DNA from: Pedobacter sp. Leaf216
GTDB taxonomy: Bacteria; Bacteroidota; Bacteroidia; Sphingobacteriales; Sphingobacteriaceae
Assembly: GCF_001421515.1 (NCBI RefSeq)
Contig: NZ_LMKM01000033.1
Location: forward strand, 76,950-140,949
Length of the DNA: 64,000 nt
Direction of reading: 5' to 3'
This document shows, in pieces, positions 43,879 through 53,975 of this stretch. A program made the translations under genes and the position numbers. The stretch's first letter is position 1; every line of letters begins with the position of its first letter. A model generated the notes under the pieces. It was not told the DNA's origin. It ran no database searches and saw only the letters and a program-made list of their open reading frames with translations.

Positions 43879-46326
43879 ATGATAAAAATTTGCGCGCTCC
43901 TATTTTTTTGTGGCCTCACCAATTTTGTTTTAGCTCAACAATTTACCATTACAGGAACAGTAAAAGATAGCAGCGGTCAGCCTGTTCCTTTTGCTTCTGT
44001 TTATCTAAAAAACACCACTACCGGAACTTCTGCAAATGTTGATGGAAAATATTCCATGAAGCTAAAAAGCGGAGAATATACTTTAAGTTTCAGGGCAGTA
44101 GGCTTTAAGCAGCAGGATCACATTATTAACCTTAAGGATGATTTAACCCTTAATGTAACCGTTACATCCGAAAGTTATACTTTAGAAAATGTAAATATCA
44201 GGGCAAATGCCGAAGATCCTGCTTATGCCATTATCCGTAAGGCAATTAAACAAAGAAAAACACATTTAGAAGAAGTTAAGGCCTTTAGTTGCGATGTTTA
44301 TATTAAAGGTGTGCAACGCTTAAAGGGTGCTCCAAAAAAATTCTTCGGTCAGGATATTCAAAAGGTGTTAGAACTCGACACCAATAGAAAAGGGATTATT
44401 TATCTTTCAGAATCACAGAGTAAGTTTAATTTCAGAAGACCAAATGATGTACATGAAGAAATGATTTCATCAAAAGTTGCTGGAAGGAATAATGCTTTTA
44501 GCTTTAACAAAGCATCGGATCTGATTATTAATTTTTACGACAATTACCTACTCGAAAATAAACTGAGTGCAAGGGGATTTATTTCTCCTATTGCAGATAA
44601 TGCATTATTTTATTATAAATACAAGCTGCTTGGCGAAAGCAAAGAAAATGGGGAGCTTATTCATAAAATTGAGGTAATTCCACGCCGTGAAAACGATCCT
44701 GTTTTTAGAGGGATTATTTACATTATAGATGAAAGCTGGAGAATATACAACACCGATGTTTACCTTACCAAAAACGCCGGCATCAACTTTATTGATACTT
44801 TAAACATCAGTCAACAGTTTACCAAGGTTAAAGATCTTTATATGCCAACGGCGATTAACTTTCAATTTGCCGGTAATGTACTGGGCTTTAAAATTGCTGG
44901 CTATTACGTTGGGATATATAACAATTACAACATTGATCCAAAATTCCCTAAAAATTACTTCAGTGGCGAAATTTTGAAAATTACCGAAATGGTAAATAAG
45001 AAAGATTCTGCTTACTGGGCCAATAACCGGCCTATTCCGTTAACGGGTGATGAAAAGCTTAATTATGTTAAAAAAGATAGCATTGCCAAACTTAAAGAAT
45101 CGAAAAAGTATCTTGATTCATTAGAAAAAGACAACAACAAATTCGGAATTGGCAAACTGCTGCTCAGGGGGTATAGCATTAACGATCGTTATGATAAAGA
45201 ATATTGGTCGTTCGACCCTGTGCTTAGGGCAATATTTTACAATACTGTAGAAGGTTTTGCTGTTAAATATGGCGTTACTTACCGTAAAGAATTCGCCAAT
45301 AGAAGATCTTACTCCATCCGACCAGAATTGAGGTATGGTTTTGCAAATCAAAAACTTACAGGAAGTTTAACAGGAAGTTATTATTACAACCCACTTAAAA
45401 GAGCCAGTGTAGGTGCATCTTTCGGAAACGGAATTTTCGACTTGAACAACCTGGGCTCTATGACGGCTCTGGGTAATTCTATCAACTCCTTGTTTTATGA
45501 GAAAAACTTCTCTAAATTTTACGAAAAGAATTTCATCAACATCAACACCACCCGCGAATTGGCTACAGGTTTACAAGCAAGTGTAAGTGTAGATTACAGC
45601 CATAACAAAAATTTAAGTAATAGCACTACATTTAAGTTTATAGATGCAAAAGACAGGGAGTTTACTTCGAACAATCCTTTTAGTCCGACTGTTGAAACAC
45701 CACTTTTCCCAACTTATAATTCACTTAGTGCAACCGCAAGTTTAACTTATACCATGGGGCAAAAATACATTACACGCCCTGACGGTAAGTTTTATACAGA
45801 ATCGCGTTTTCCTAAAATTACGGTATTGTATAAAAAGGGATTTCATGGTGTTTTAAATAGCGATATTGACTATGATTTTGTTAAGCTGGAGGTTTCTCAA
45901 GACAGAATCGGATTGGGATTATGGGGTTATACATCTTTTCTGGCAGGTGTGGGCAAGTTCTTAAATAATGATAAAATGTATTACCCTGATTTTAAACACT
46001 TTGCGGGTAATATTTCTACAATTTTCCCTCCTAACTTAAGAAAGTTCCAATATTTGGATTTTTACCAGTTCAGTACCAACCAGCAATATTTTGAAGCACA
46101 TTTGGAGCATAATTTTGCAGGTTTTTTCATGAACAAAATTCCATTGTTGCGTAAAGCTAAGCTGGAAGAATTTATTGGTGGGGGTTATCTTTCTTCTCCT
46201 GAAAAAAGGAATTATAAAGAGTTTTATTTTGGTATTCAACGCTTGGTTTTAAGGGCAAGTTATGGTTTTGCTTATGATGGCGGCACCAAATTAACGCAAG
46301 GATTTAGAATTTCTTACGGCTTTTAA
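43879..46326 (+). CDS. DUF5686 outer-membrane protein with carboxypeptidase-regulatory domain
   Basis: This 815-residue exported protein starts with a signal peptide (ending near LAQQ) and a carboxypeptidase-regulatory-like beta-sandwich (residues about 22-110, GTVKDSSGQPVPFASVYLKN). A large DUF5686-type region follows, containing IIRKAIKQRKTHLEEVKAFSCDVYIKG. The C-terminal half is a beta-barrel with aromatic girdles and ends in GFRISYGF. Such proteins are common in Bacteroidota outer membranes; their function is unknown. It is divergent from kbl and stands alone. Confidence 0.85.
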   Translation: MIKICALLFFCGLTNFVLAQQFTITGTVKDSSGQPVPFASVYLKNTTTGTSANVDGKYSMKLKSGEYTLSFRAVGFKQQDHIINLKDDLTLNVTVTSESYTLENVNIRANAEDPAYAIIRKAIKQRKTHLEEVKAFSCDVYIKGVQRLKGAPKKFFGQDIQKVLELDTNRKGIIYLSESQSKFNFRRPNDVHEEMISSKVAGRNNAFSFNKASDLIINFYDNYLLENKLSARGFISPIADNALFYYKYKLLGESKENGELIHKIEVIPRRENDPVFRGIIYIIDESWRIYNTDVYLTKNAGINFIDTLNISQQFTKVKDLYMPTAINFQFAGNVLGFKIAGYYVGIYNNYNIDPKFPKNYFSGEILKITEMVNKKDSAYWANNRPIPLTGDEKLNYVKKDSIAKLKESKKYLDSLEKDNNKFGIGKLLLRGYSINDRYDKEYWSFDPVLRAIFYNTVEGFAVKYGVTYRKEFANRRSYSIRPELRYGFANQKLTGSLTGSYYYNPLKRASVGASFGNGIFDLNNLGSMTALGNSINSLFYEKNFSKFYEKNFININTTRELATGLQASVSVDYSHNKNLSNSTTFKFIDAKDREFTSNNPFSPTVETPLFPTYNSLSATASLTYTMGQKYITRPDGKFYTESRFPKITVLYKKGFHGVLNSDIDYDFVKLEVSQDRIGLGLWGYTSFLAGVGKFLNNDKMYYPDFKHFAGNISTIFPPNLRKFQYLDFYQFSTNQQYFEAHLEHNFAGFFMNKIPLLRKAKLEEFIGGGYLSSPEKRNYKEFYFGIQRLVLRASYGFAYDGGTKLTQGFRISYGF

Positions 46327-46424
46327 GGAGGTTGAAGGTAGAGGGCAGGAAGTTTTAGGGCAAATACAACTAAATTTTCAAATCGATGATAAGTTTGTCG
46401 ATGAAGAGTTTAGGGCATAGAGGT

Positions 46425-46469
46425 CTTCAACCTTTCTGCCTTCAGCCTTTCTACCTTCATCCTTTTTTA
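46425..46469 (+). repeat. three tandem 15-bp repeats (CTTCAACCTTTCTGC type)
   Basis: CTTCAACCTTTCTGC, CTTCAGCCTTTCTAC and CTTCATCCTTTTTTA follow directly on one another upstream of trhO. A loosely complementary GGTTGAAGGTAGAGGGCAGG lies at about 46331-46350, so the 140-bp spacer could fold back on itself. Confidence 0.65.
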
Positions 46470-46470
46470 C

Positions 46471-46478
46471 TATCTTTG
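46471..46478 (+). promoter_or_regulatory. -7 promoter element of trhO
   Basis: TATCTTTG matches TAnnTTTG, 40 bases upstream of the trhO start codon and directly after the 15-bp tandem repeats. Confidence 0.4.
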
Positions 46479-46518
46479 CCCCGCTTTAAACGCCGTTTGC
46501 AACGGTATCAACAGCGTT

Positions 46519-47454
46519 ATGAAAAAATATCAAACACTACTTTACTATTGCTATAGTTACATAGCAGAGGCAGAGCAATTGGCTGCCGATCACCTTAAAT
46601 TTTGTAAATCTCTGGATTTAGTTGGCCGCATTATCGTTGCTGATGAAGGTTTGAACGGAACCGTTTCCGGAACGGCTGAAGCTTGCGAAGCTTATATGAA
46701 AGCAGTACACGCAGATGAGCGTTTCGCTAAAACCGAATTCAAAATAGACGATGTTGAAGAGCCTTCTTTCCTTAAAATGCACTGCCGTTATAAATCTGAA
46801 ATTGTACATTCGGGTTTAAGGGATACTTCGATTATCAATCCCAATGAAAAAACAGGAAAACATTTAGAACCGGTTGATTTCATGAAAATGAAAGATGACG
46901 AGGATGTTATTATCCTTGATGTACGCTCTAATTATGAACATAACCTCGGTAAATTCAAAAACGCAGTAACATTAGATATCGAGAATTTCAGAGATTTTCC
47001 GGAGCAGATTAATCAGCTTGCACAATATAAAGACAAGAAAATACTGACTTATTGCACTGGTGGCATTAAATGCGAAAAAGCTTCTGCATTACTATTACAT
47101 CATGGTTTTAATGATGTTTACCAATTGCATGGCGGGATTATTAAATACGGTAAAGAAGCGGGTGGAAAAGATTTTGAAGGTAAATGTTATGTTTTTGATA
47201 ACCGTATTGCTGTTGATGTAAATGAAGTAAACCCAACCATAGTTTCGGTTTGCTATAATTGCGGTAAAACTACCCCAAAGATGATCAATTGTGCCAATCC
47301 GGAATGTAATGAGCACATTACTCAATGTGATGAATGCGGAGAAGAACTTCAGGGTTGCTGCTCAACAGCGTGCACTACAAACCCTCGTAAACGCCCATAT
47401 GATGGTACTGGCTATTATGTTAAGGTTCCTCAGCCGGTAGCGGTTAAGGCCTAG
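46519..47454 (+). CDS. trhO: tRNA uridine(34) hydroxylase TrhO (rhodanese-related)
   Basis: This 311-residue cytoplasmic protein has an N-terminal acylphosphatase-like domain (YYCYSYIAEAEQLAADH, GLNGTVSG) and a rhodanese domain (about 125-225). The active-site cysteine is C179 in YCTGGIKCEKAS. A cysteine-rich C-terminal tail with several CxxC pairs (CYNCGKTTPKMINCANPEC...CDEC) may bind zinc. The family hydroxylates U34 of tRNA (ho5U). The length is normal. The gene is followed by a tandem repeat region. Confidence 0.94.
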   Translation: MKKYQTLLYYCYSYIAEAEQLAADHLKFCKSLDLVGRIIVADEGLNGTVSGTAEACEAYMKAVHADERFAKTEFKIDDVEEPSFLKMHCRYKSEIVHSGLRDTSIINPNEKTGKHLEPVDFMKMKDDEDVIILDVRSNYEHNLGKFKNAVTLDIENFRDFPEQINQLAQYKDKKILTYCTGGIKCEKASALLLHHGFNDVYQLHGGIIKYGKEAGGKDFEGKCYVFDNRIAVDVNEVNPTIVSVCYNCGKTTPKMINCANPECNEHITQCDECGEELQGCCSTACTTNPRKRPYDGTGYYVKVPQPVAVKA

Positions 47455-47460
47455 CGATAA

Positions 47461-47651
47461 TTCAGCAAGACGGTTGTATTGGTTTTTAGTGTTGTTACCC
47501 TGAAATCATTTTAGAGCATATCCTAACAAGAGATGCTGAAATAAATTCAGCAAGACGGTTGTATTGGTTTTTTGTGTTGTTACCCTGAATTCATTTTAGA
47601 GCATATCTTAACAATAGATGCTGAAATAAATTCAGCAAGACGATTGTGCGG
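47461..47651. repeat. 85-bp tandem repeat, two full copies plus a partial third
   Basis: Units begin TTCAGCAAGACGGTTG at 47461, 47546 and 47631. The first two are full length with four substitutions between them; the third is truncated. Each junction holds the hairpin GCTGAA-ATAAA-TTCAGC (47535-47551 and 47620-47636). It lies between trhO and the glycan-locus regulator gene; no gene is present. A diverged relative occurs at 40181-40246. Confidence 0.95.
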
Positions 47652-47717
47652 TATCGCCCTTATTAAACAATTTTTCATTTACTTTGTGTAATAATGGGTT
47701 TACCCAATTGCCATTTT

Positions 47718-50597
47718 ATGCTAAACTATTTCCGGTTCCTAATACTTTTATCCTGTTTTACGATTAACTGCTATGCCTCAGAGATTAAAAGCATTGGCGT
47801 ACCCTATATAGAAAATTATCCCAAATCGGTTTATTCATCAGGAAACCAAAACTGGAGCATCACAAAAGATAAAAATGGCGTAATGTACTTTGGTAATGCT
47901 GAAGGACTTTTAACTTTTGATGGACGCTATTGGCAAAAATACCAGATGCCCAACAGGCAGATTGTAAGATCGGTAGCTACTGATAATAAGGGGCGTATTT
48001 ACACGGGTAGCTTTGGCGAATTTGGCTACTGGGCCATTAAAAACAATAAATTAAGTTATAACTCGCTTATCAGTTTATTACCTAAAGGCATAAAAATAAA
48101 TGATGAGGTATGGAAAATTTATGTAGATCAGGATCGGGTGATCTTTCAATCCTTTTCTAAAATTTTCATCTATAAAAATAACAAAATCGAAGTGGTAAAA
48201 TCGCCATCTTCATTTCTCTTTCTGCATAAAATAAATAACCGATACCTTATAGAGGTACTTGAAAAAGGGCTCTTCGAACTTGTTGGAAATAAACTGAATC
48301 ATATCCCAAATAGTGAAAAACTTGGCAAAGAAGGGATTCTGTCTATCCTTCCTTATAAAACCAATGGATTGATTATCGGCACCAGTAAAAACGGGCTTTT
48401 TACTTACGATGGAAAAGATTTTACACCATTGAACACTCCTGCCAACAGTTACCTTAAAACTTATCAACTCAACAATGGTGTTAGCTTGCTGGGTAAATAC
48501 TTTGCTTACGGCACCATTCTGAACGGATTGATCATTATTGACGAAAATGGAAGGGTTGTACAACGCATTAATAAATCGAGCGGTTTACAAAACAACACTG
48601 TTTTAAGTTTATACGCAGATAATGAACAGAATCTTTGGACGGGATTAGATAACGGGATCGACAGGATTGAACTTAATTCGCCTTTATATTTCTATTTTGA
48701 TAAAACCGGTCAGTTCGGTACCGTGTATTCCAGTATAATTTTCAACAATAAAATTTATCTGGGTACTAACCAGGGTTTATTTTATAGTGATTGGTCGCCG
48801 GATAATCTTTTACCTTTTAATTTCCGATTAATTCCCAATTCGCAGGGCCAGGTATGGGAACTCACCATTATCGACAATGAACTCATTTGCGGGCATAATA
48901 GTGGTACATTTAAAGTAAACGGGGATAAGATCGACTGGCTTTCAAGATCTGCTGGCGGTTGGACGATTAAAAAACTCAATACAAATCCAAATTACCTGGT
49001 TCAGGGTACTTACACCGGGCTTTCGCTTTTTAAAGAATCTCCGGCATCTGGTTTAAAATTTGTGACGAATGTTACAGGATTTGATGCTCCATCCAGGTAC
49101 GTTGAACAAGATAATAAAGGAGATATTTGGGTTGCACATGCGTACAAAGGTTTATTTAAACTAACTTTAAGTGCAAATTATACCAGTGTAACGAGTACTA
49201 AATATTTCGATGAAAAGAATGGTTTGCCGGGTAATTATAACATCAACATTTTCAATTTAGAAAATAAGATTGTTTTTTCTTCTGATGCTGGTTTTTATAC
49301 CTACGATGAACTTAGCAATAAATTTACCAAATATGAAGCGTTAAATAAAGAATTAGGCTCTTTTCAATCTTCCAATAAAATTATTAATGCTGGTGGTAAA
49401 AAATATTGGTTTATTAACCATGGAAAAACGGCCCTCGTTAATTTTAGCGAGCCTGGAAAGGTAGAAATAGATTCGAACCAGTTTAGCATTTTAGATGGCC
49501 GGATGGTACAATATTATGAAAACATCAGCCGAATTAGCAATTCAATTTATCTGATCAGTGTTGATGATGGTTTTGTGATTTATAATCCAACTGCCCAGCT
49601 GAATATGCAGAAGCAGAAGCTTCCGGCTGTGCTGATCCGTCGTGTTGAAGACATTACCGATAAGTTTTCACTCATAAGCGAATCAGGAAATAATGAGGAA
49701 ACAACGGAGATTCAAAACAGCAGAAATAACATCAGAATTTCTTATGCATTGCCATATTACCGCCAGGCTAAAGTTAAATACCAATTTTATTTAGAAGGTT
49801 ATTCAAAATCGTGGTCTGACTGGAGTTACGCCACACAGAAAGATTTTACCAATTTAAGTGCAGGTAATTATATTTTTAAAGTTAGGGCCAAAATAGATGA
49901 TAATACAGTAAGCCAGGAAACAACTTATTCTTTTACCATTTTGCGCCCCTGGTATCTTAATAACTGGGCAATATTGTGCTACACTATTTTATTTGTAATC
50001 GTGTTGATTTTAGGCAAAAAACTTTACGAGCGAAAACTTAATAGGGATAGTAAAAAAATAAGTGACCGTTTACAAGCTGAGCAAGAAGAGAAATTAAGAA
50101 AGGAAGCTGAAATTAATGAAAAGCAGATCATTAAGTTGCAAACGGAGAAATTACAGGCCGAACTGGCTTCCAAAAACAGAGAATTGGCCAACTCTGCCAT
50201 GACTTTAGTGTATAAAAATGAGTTGCTCCAGAAACTGAGTGATGAAATAACCAAACTTAAAGACGAAAATGGTAAAAAGCTTTCGGATGATCAAACCCGA
50301 AAAATTCAGAAGGTTATTAATGACGGAATGAATGATGAACGCGATTGGCATTTATTCGAAAACAGCTTTAATGAAGCACATGAAAGTTTCTTTAAAAAAT
50401 TAAAAGCACAGCACCCCGATCTTGTTCCGAACGATTTAAAACTTTGCGCCTACCTAAGGATGAATATGAGTAGCAAAGAAATGTCGTCACTACTTAATAT
50501 CAGTTTAAGAGGTGTAGAAATACGCCGCTACCGTTTGCGTAAAAAGCTCGAAGTGCCACATGATAAAAACTTAACTGAGTTTTTAATGGAGCTTTAA
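47718..50597 (+). CDS. SusR-like membrane regulator: beta-propeller sensor, Y_Y_Y domain, TM helix, LuxR-type HTH
   Basis: The product has about 959 residues from the preferred ATG at 47718 (ATG 47694 is also in frame). After a signal peptide (ending near CYASE) it has a large periplasmic two-component-regulator propeller region (WSITKDKNGVMYFGNAEGLLTFDG, LWTGLDNGIDRIEL), then a Y_Y_Y domain (KYQFYLEGYSKSWSDWSYAT). One membrane helix (WAILCYTILFVIVLILG, about 750-770), a coiled coil, and a C-terminal HTH (LRMNMSSKEMSSLLNISLRGVEIRRYRLRKKL) follow. There is no kinase or receiver domain, so it resembles SusR-type one-component regulators. It is encoded upstream of SusC-2/SusD-2, which it probably activates. 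Confidence 0.9.
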   Translation: MLNYFRFLILLSCFTINCYASEIKSIGVPYIENYPKSVYSSGNQNWSITKDKNGVMYFGNAEGLLTFDGRYWQKYQMPNRQIVRSVATDNKGRIYTGSFGEFGYWAIKNNKLSYNSLISLLPKGIKINDEVWKIYVDQDRVIFQSFSKIFIYKNNKIEVVKSPSSFLFLHKINNRYLIEVLEKGLFELVGNKLNHIPNSEKLGKEGILSILPYKTNGLIIGTSKNGLFTYDGKDFTPLNTPANSYLKTYQLNNGVSLLGKYFAYGTILNGLIIIDENGRVVQRINKSSGLQNNTVLSLYADNEQNLWTGLDNGIDRIELNSPLYFYFDKTGQFGTVYSSIIFNNKIYLGTNQGLFYSDWSPDNLLPFNFRLIPNSQGQVWELTIIDNELICGHNSGTFKVNGDKIDWLSRSAGGWTIKKLNTNPNYLVQGTYTGLSLFKESPASGLKFVTNVTGFDAPSRYVEQDNKGDIWVAHAYKGLFKLTLSANYTSVTSTKYFDEKNGLPGNYNINIFNLENKIVFSSDAGFYTYDELSNKFTKYEALNKELGSFQSSNKIINAGGKKYWFINHGKTALVNFSEPGKVEIDSNQFSILDGRMVQYYENISRISNSIYLISVDDGFVIYNPTAQLNMQKQKLPAVLIRRVEDITDKFSLISESGNNEETTEIQNSRNNIRISYALPYYRQAKVKYQFYLEGYSKSWSDWSYATQKDFTNLSAGNYIFKVRAKIDDNTVSQETTYSFTILRPWYLNNWAILCYTILFVIVLILGKKLYERKLNRDSKKISDRLQAEQEEKLRKEAEINEKQIIKLQTEKLQAELASKNRELANSAMTLVYKNELLQKLSDEITKLKDENGKKLSDDQTRKIQKVINDGMNDERDWHLFENSFNEAHESFFKKLKAQHPDLVPNDLKLCAYLRMNMSSKEMSSLLNISLRGVEIRRYRLRKKLEVPHDKNLTEFLMEL

Positions 50598-50952
50598 TTT
50601 AGCTCATTTTAAAAGCAAAAACTTAATCAGGGGAGCACGGAAAAATTTATGCGAAAAACGCTTTTTGCGGATTATTTGCTATTAACCATCAAATCGGCAC
50701 TACATCATTACCTCTCATGCTGGGTTTCTACGCCCCACAAATTACTTAGTGTTATTTATACACTTAACCATATGTTAATATTATGTTAAAATCCAATAAA
50801 ACTGTGTTTTTGACCTAAAATGGCATTTGGTTTAATCGTTAACTAAACCAAACTGGTTTTCATGATGTATTAATGTAGAGGTAGAAACACTTGCACATCA
50901 CCAAAAACAACCTCACATTTAACTAACAATTAAACTAAATTTATAATAAAGC
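50598..50952. other. regulatory spacer upstream of SusC-2
   Basis: No gene is seen in these 355 bases. The 3' half is strongly AT-rich and contains a perfect 9-bp inverted repeat at 50826-50852, an alternative overlapping hairpin at 50845-50859, and an A/T-rich leader of about 100 bases. A clear TAnnTTTG element was not found. Confidence 0.5.
50826..50859 (+). promoter_or_regulatory. overlapping inverted repeats upstream of SusC-2
   Basis: TTTGGTTTA (50826-50834) is the exact complement of TAAACCAAA (50844-50852) across a 9-base centre that contains GTTAAC. The right arm can instead pair as AAACCA-AAC-TGGTTT (50845-50859). This could be a binding site for the propeller regulator or an RNA switch; both are inference. 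Confidence 0.45.
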
Positions 50953-53900
50953 ATGAAAAGAATCTTTACAAGAATTTCTGTTCTCGCTGCATTTTGTTTG
51001 CTAACAATTAACGTAGCATTTGCGCAAAACATTACCATAAAAGGTAAGGTAATTGATGGGGGTGATAAAACACCTTTACCTGGCGTAACTATTTTAGTTA
51101 AGGGCACACAAACTGGCACGCAAACAGATGTAAACGGCGGCTACTCCATTAGCGCGCCGGCTAATGCCACATTAGTATTTAACTTTGTAGGCTATACAGC
51201 ACTTGAGCAGGCTGTAAATAATCAAACTACCCTTAATGTATCCCTAGCATCATCAACACAACAATTAGAGCAGGTTGTGGTTGTGGGTTATGGTACGCAG
51301 AGAAAAATTGATGTTACAGGATCCGTAGCTTCAGTAAAGGGTGAAGATATTTCAAAACAGATTTCAACAAATCCTGTTGGTGCATTACAAGGTAAAGTAG
51401 CAGGTGTTTCCATTACCAATACTGGTACGCCAGGCGGTTCACCAACCATCACCATCAGAGGTACCGGTACCATTTATGGTAAAACAGTACCATTATATGT
51501 AGTAGACGGTGTATGGTATGATGATATTAACTTTTTAAATCCTTCTGACATTGCAAATATTAGTATTTTAAAAGATGCTTCTGCGCAATCTATTTATGGT
51601 ATCAGGGCTGCCAATGGTGTAGTTCTGGTAACAACAAATAAAGGTAAAAAAGGTGATGCAGTAATCAATTACAATGGTACCGTGGGTTTCCAGAAGGTTA
51701 CTAACAAGGTTGAAATGGCAAATGCTTCAGAATATGCTACTGCAGTAAATGAGGCTTACGCACTTCAAACCCCTGCTGTTGCTCCATTATTTTCAAATAC
51801 CAACCTTGGAGAAGGAACCAACTGGTATGATGTAGTTTTAAGAGATGCTTTGATTACCAATCACCAGCTTTCTGTTAGTGGTGGAAGCGAAAAATCTACT
51901 TATAACCTATCTTTAGGTTATTTGGATCAGGATGGAATTGTTAAAAACAACAATTATAAAAGGTATACAGCCCGATTATCAAATGACTTCCAGATTTTCA
52001 AACCATTAAAAATTGGATATAATGTAACAGCAGCTTCAAGCAAGTCTAAAGATGCACCATCATCTATATTCAGGGCCTTATATGCAGCATCTCCTGTTGT
52101 TCCGGTATTTAATGCTGATGGAACTTATGGCGATCCTAATGCGTTTAACTTGGGTAATGGCAGTAACATGAATCCTCAAGCTACATTGGATTTCTTTAAT
52201 CAGCAAACCACAAAATACAAGGTTACCGGAAATATATTTGCAGAGTTGAAGTTCTTGAAAGACTTCACATTTAAAACAAGCTTTGGTGGTGATTTTAGTC
52301 AGGACGAAGTTCGAGGTTATATTCCGGTGTATAAAGCAAGCAATACCCAACAAAATACCAATAGTAAATTGGATATTGATCGTGTTGAAAACAGAAACTG
52401 GATTATAGAAAACACTTTAACTTACGATAAAAAGTGGAACGACCACAGTTTAACAGTGTTGGTAGGACAAACTGCCCAGCGTAATAAAATGTATACGATC
52501 AATGCAGATGCATTAAACGTTCCTTATTCATCAGAAGGAGATTTGTATTTAGCACTTGGCGACGCGTCTACCAGAAACGTTACAGATTTAGGTGAATTAT
52601 CAACCTTTGCTTCATATTTTGGAAGATTTAATTATTCTTATAAAAACAGGTATTTATTAAATGCCTCTATAAGAAGAGATGGTGCTTCACAGTTTTATGG
52701 CACGAATAACTTATGGGGGAATTTCCCTTCTATTGGTGCAGGATGGGTGATCAGTAATGAGGAATTCATGAAAGATCAAAAAATATTCAGCAATTTAAAA
52801 CTTAGAGGAAGCTGGGGTAAAGTAGGAAATGCTGGTGTTCCAATTAACCCTACTGTATTAAGAGTAGATCAGAGTCCTGGATATATTGCCTTTTTTAACG
52901 GCATTCCTTATACCGGTGCCAGTATTAATTCATTTGTTCCACCAACATTATATTGGGAAAGAAGTGCTGGTACTGATATTGGCTTAGAAATGGGTTTTCT
53001 GAATAACAGATTAACTATCGAAACAGATTATTATAACAGAAAAACTGAGCAATCAATATTTGATATTCCTATCTTAGGAAATACAGGTGCTGAAACCCCA
53101 ACTCTTATTGCAAATCAAGCAGATATCCAAAACCGAGGCTTTGAATTTTCTGCAACTTGGGCTGATAAAACAGACGGCGGGTTTACTTATTCCATCAGTG
53201 GAAATGTTGGCATGAATGAAAACAAAGTGATCAACGTAACATCTGGAGCAAATCCAATTTACAGAGGAGGCGCAGGATTAACCAGCGGATACTTATCAAC
53301 CAGAACAGTGAATAATCGTCCGATTGGTGAGTTTTATGGTTATCAGGTAGAAGGAGTTTTCCAAACAGATGCTGAAGCCGCAGCTTGGCCAGGTTTTAAA
53401 AGAGGCGATTTTAAGTACGCTGATACTAATGGCGATGGCGTGATTGATTTAAGAGACAGGGTAGTACTTGGAAATCCAAATCCTAAATTTACGTATGGTG
53501 TAAACACTAATTTTGCCTATAAAAATTTCGATTTAACATTAGATATTCAAGGCGTTGCTGATGTTAGTGTATATAATGCGAATTTGGGTAACCGTTTCGG
53601 TAATGAGAATTTCACTAAAGATTTTATCAACAACCGCTGGACGGGTGCTGGTACATCTAATACATACTCATCTGCTGATTTAGCTGGTGGATTAAATAAT
53701 GCACCAAATTCTTTCTATGTAGAAAAAGGTGACTATATCCGGTTAAGAAATATCCAACTTGGTTATACATTACCAAGCGCCATAAGCAGTAAAATGAAAA
53801 TGCAGCGCTTAAGAGTATTTGCAAATGCCCAAAATGCACTTAACATCTTCGGATACAAAGGCTTTAGCCCTGAAGTTGGTGGAGCACCTACAAATGCAGG

Positions 53901-53964
53901 CATAGATACTAACGTTTATCCATTATTCGCAACGTATAATTTCGGCGTTAACGTAACTTTCTAA
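50953..53964 (+). CDS. SusC/RagA-family TonB-linked outer-membrane transporter (locus 2)
   Basis: This 1003-residue transporter has a signal peptide (ending near AFAQN), a carboxypeptidase-regulatory-like domain (ITIKGKVIDGGDKTPLPGV), the conserved LEQVVVVGYGTQRK segment, and a plug with GKVAGVSI, ITIRGTGTIYGKTVPLYVVDG and DASAQSIYGIRAANGVVLVTT. The barrel ends in NVTF. It takes up oligosaccharides delivered by the SusD protein encoded 11 bases downstream. It is clearly a different paralogue from the SusC of locus 1. Confidence 0.96.
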   Translation: MKRIFTRISVLAAFCLLTINVAFAQNITIKGKVIDGGDKTPLPGVTILVKGTQTGTQTDVNGGYSISAPANATLVFNFVGYTALEQAVNNQTTLNVSLASSTQQLEQVVVVGYGTQRKIDVTGSVASVKGEDISKQISTNPVGALQGKVAGVSITNTGTPGGSPTITIRGTGTIYGKTVPLYVVDGVWYDDINFLNPSDIANISILKDASAQSIYGIRAANGVVLVTTNKGKKGDAVINYNGTVGFQKVTNKVEMANASEYATAVNEAYALQTPAVAPLFSNTNLGEGTNWYDVVLRDALITNHQLSVSGGSEKSTYNLSLGYLDQDGIVKNNNYKRYTARLSNDFQIFKPLKIGYNVTAASSKSKDAPSSIFRALYAASPVVPVFNADGTYGDPNAFNLGNGSNMNPQATLDFFNQQTTKYKVTGNIFAELKFLKDFTFKTSFGGDFSQDEVRGYIPVYKASNTQQNTNSKLDIDRVENRNWIIENTLTYDKKWNDHSLTVLVGQTAQRNKMYTINADALNVPYSSEGDLYLALGDASTRNVTDLGELSTFASYFGRFNYSYKNRYLLNASIRRDGASQFYGTNNLWGNFPSIGAGWVISNEEFMKDQKIFSNLKLRGSWGKVGNAGVPINPTVLRVDQSPGYIAFFNGIPYTGASINSFVPPTLYWERSAGTDIGLEMGFLNNRLTIETDYYNRKTEQSIFDIPILGNTGAETPTLIANQADIQNRGFEFSATWADKTDGGFTYSISGNVGMNENKVINVTSGANPIYRGGAGLTSGYLSTRTVNNRPIGEFYGYQVEGVFQTDAEAAAWPGFKRGDFKYADTNGDGVIDLRDRVVLGNPNPKFTYGVNTNFAYKNFDLTLDIQGVADVSVYNANLGNRFGNENFTKDFINNRWTGAGTSNTYSSADLAGGLNNAPNSFYVEKGDYIRLRNIQLGYTLPSAISSKMKMQRLRVFANAQNALNIFGYKGFSPEVGGAPTNAGIDTNVYPLFATYNFGVNVTF

Positions 53965-53975
53965 TCGACATCAAA

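Noticed and set aside
47455-47717. CRISPR array at the 85-bp repeats
   Set aside because: The units are contiguous and 85 bp long with no spacers, and no cas genes are present.
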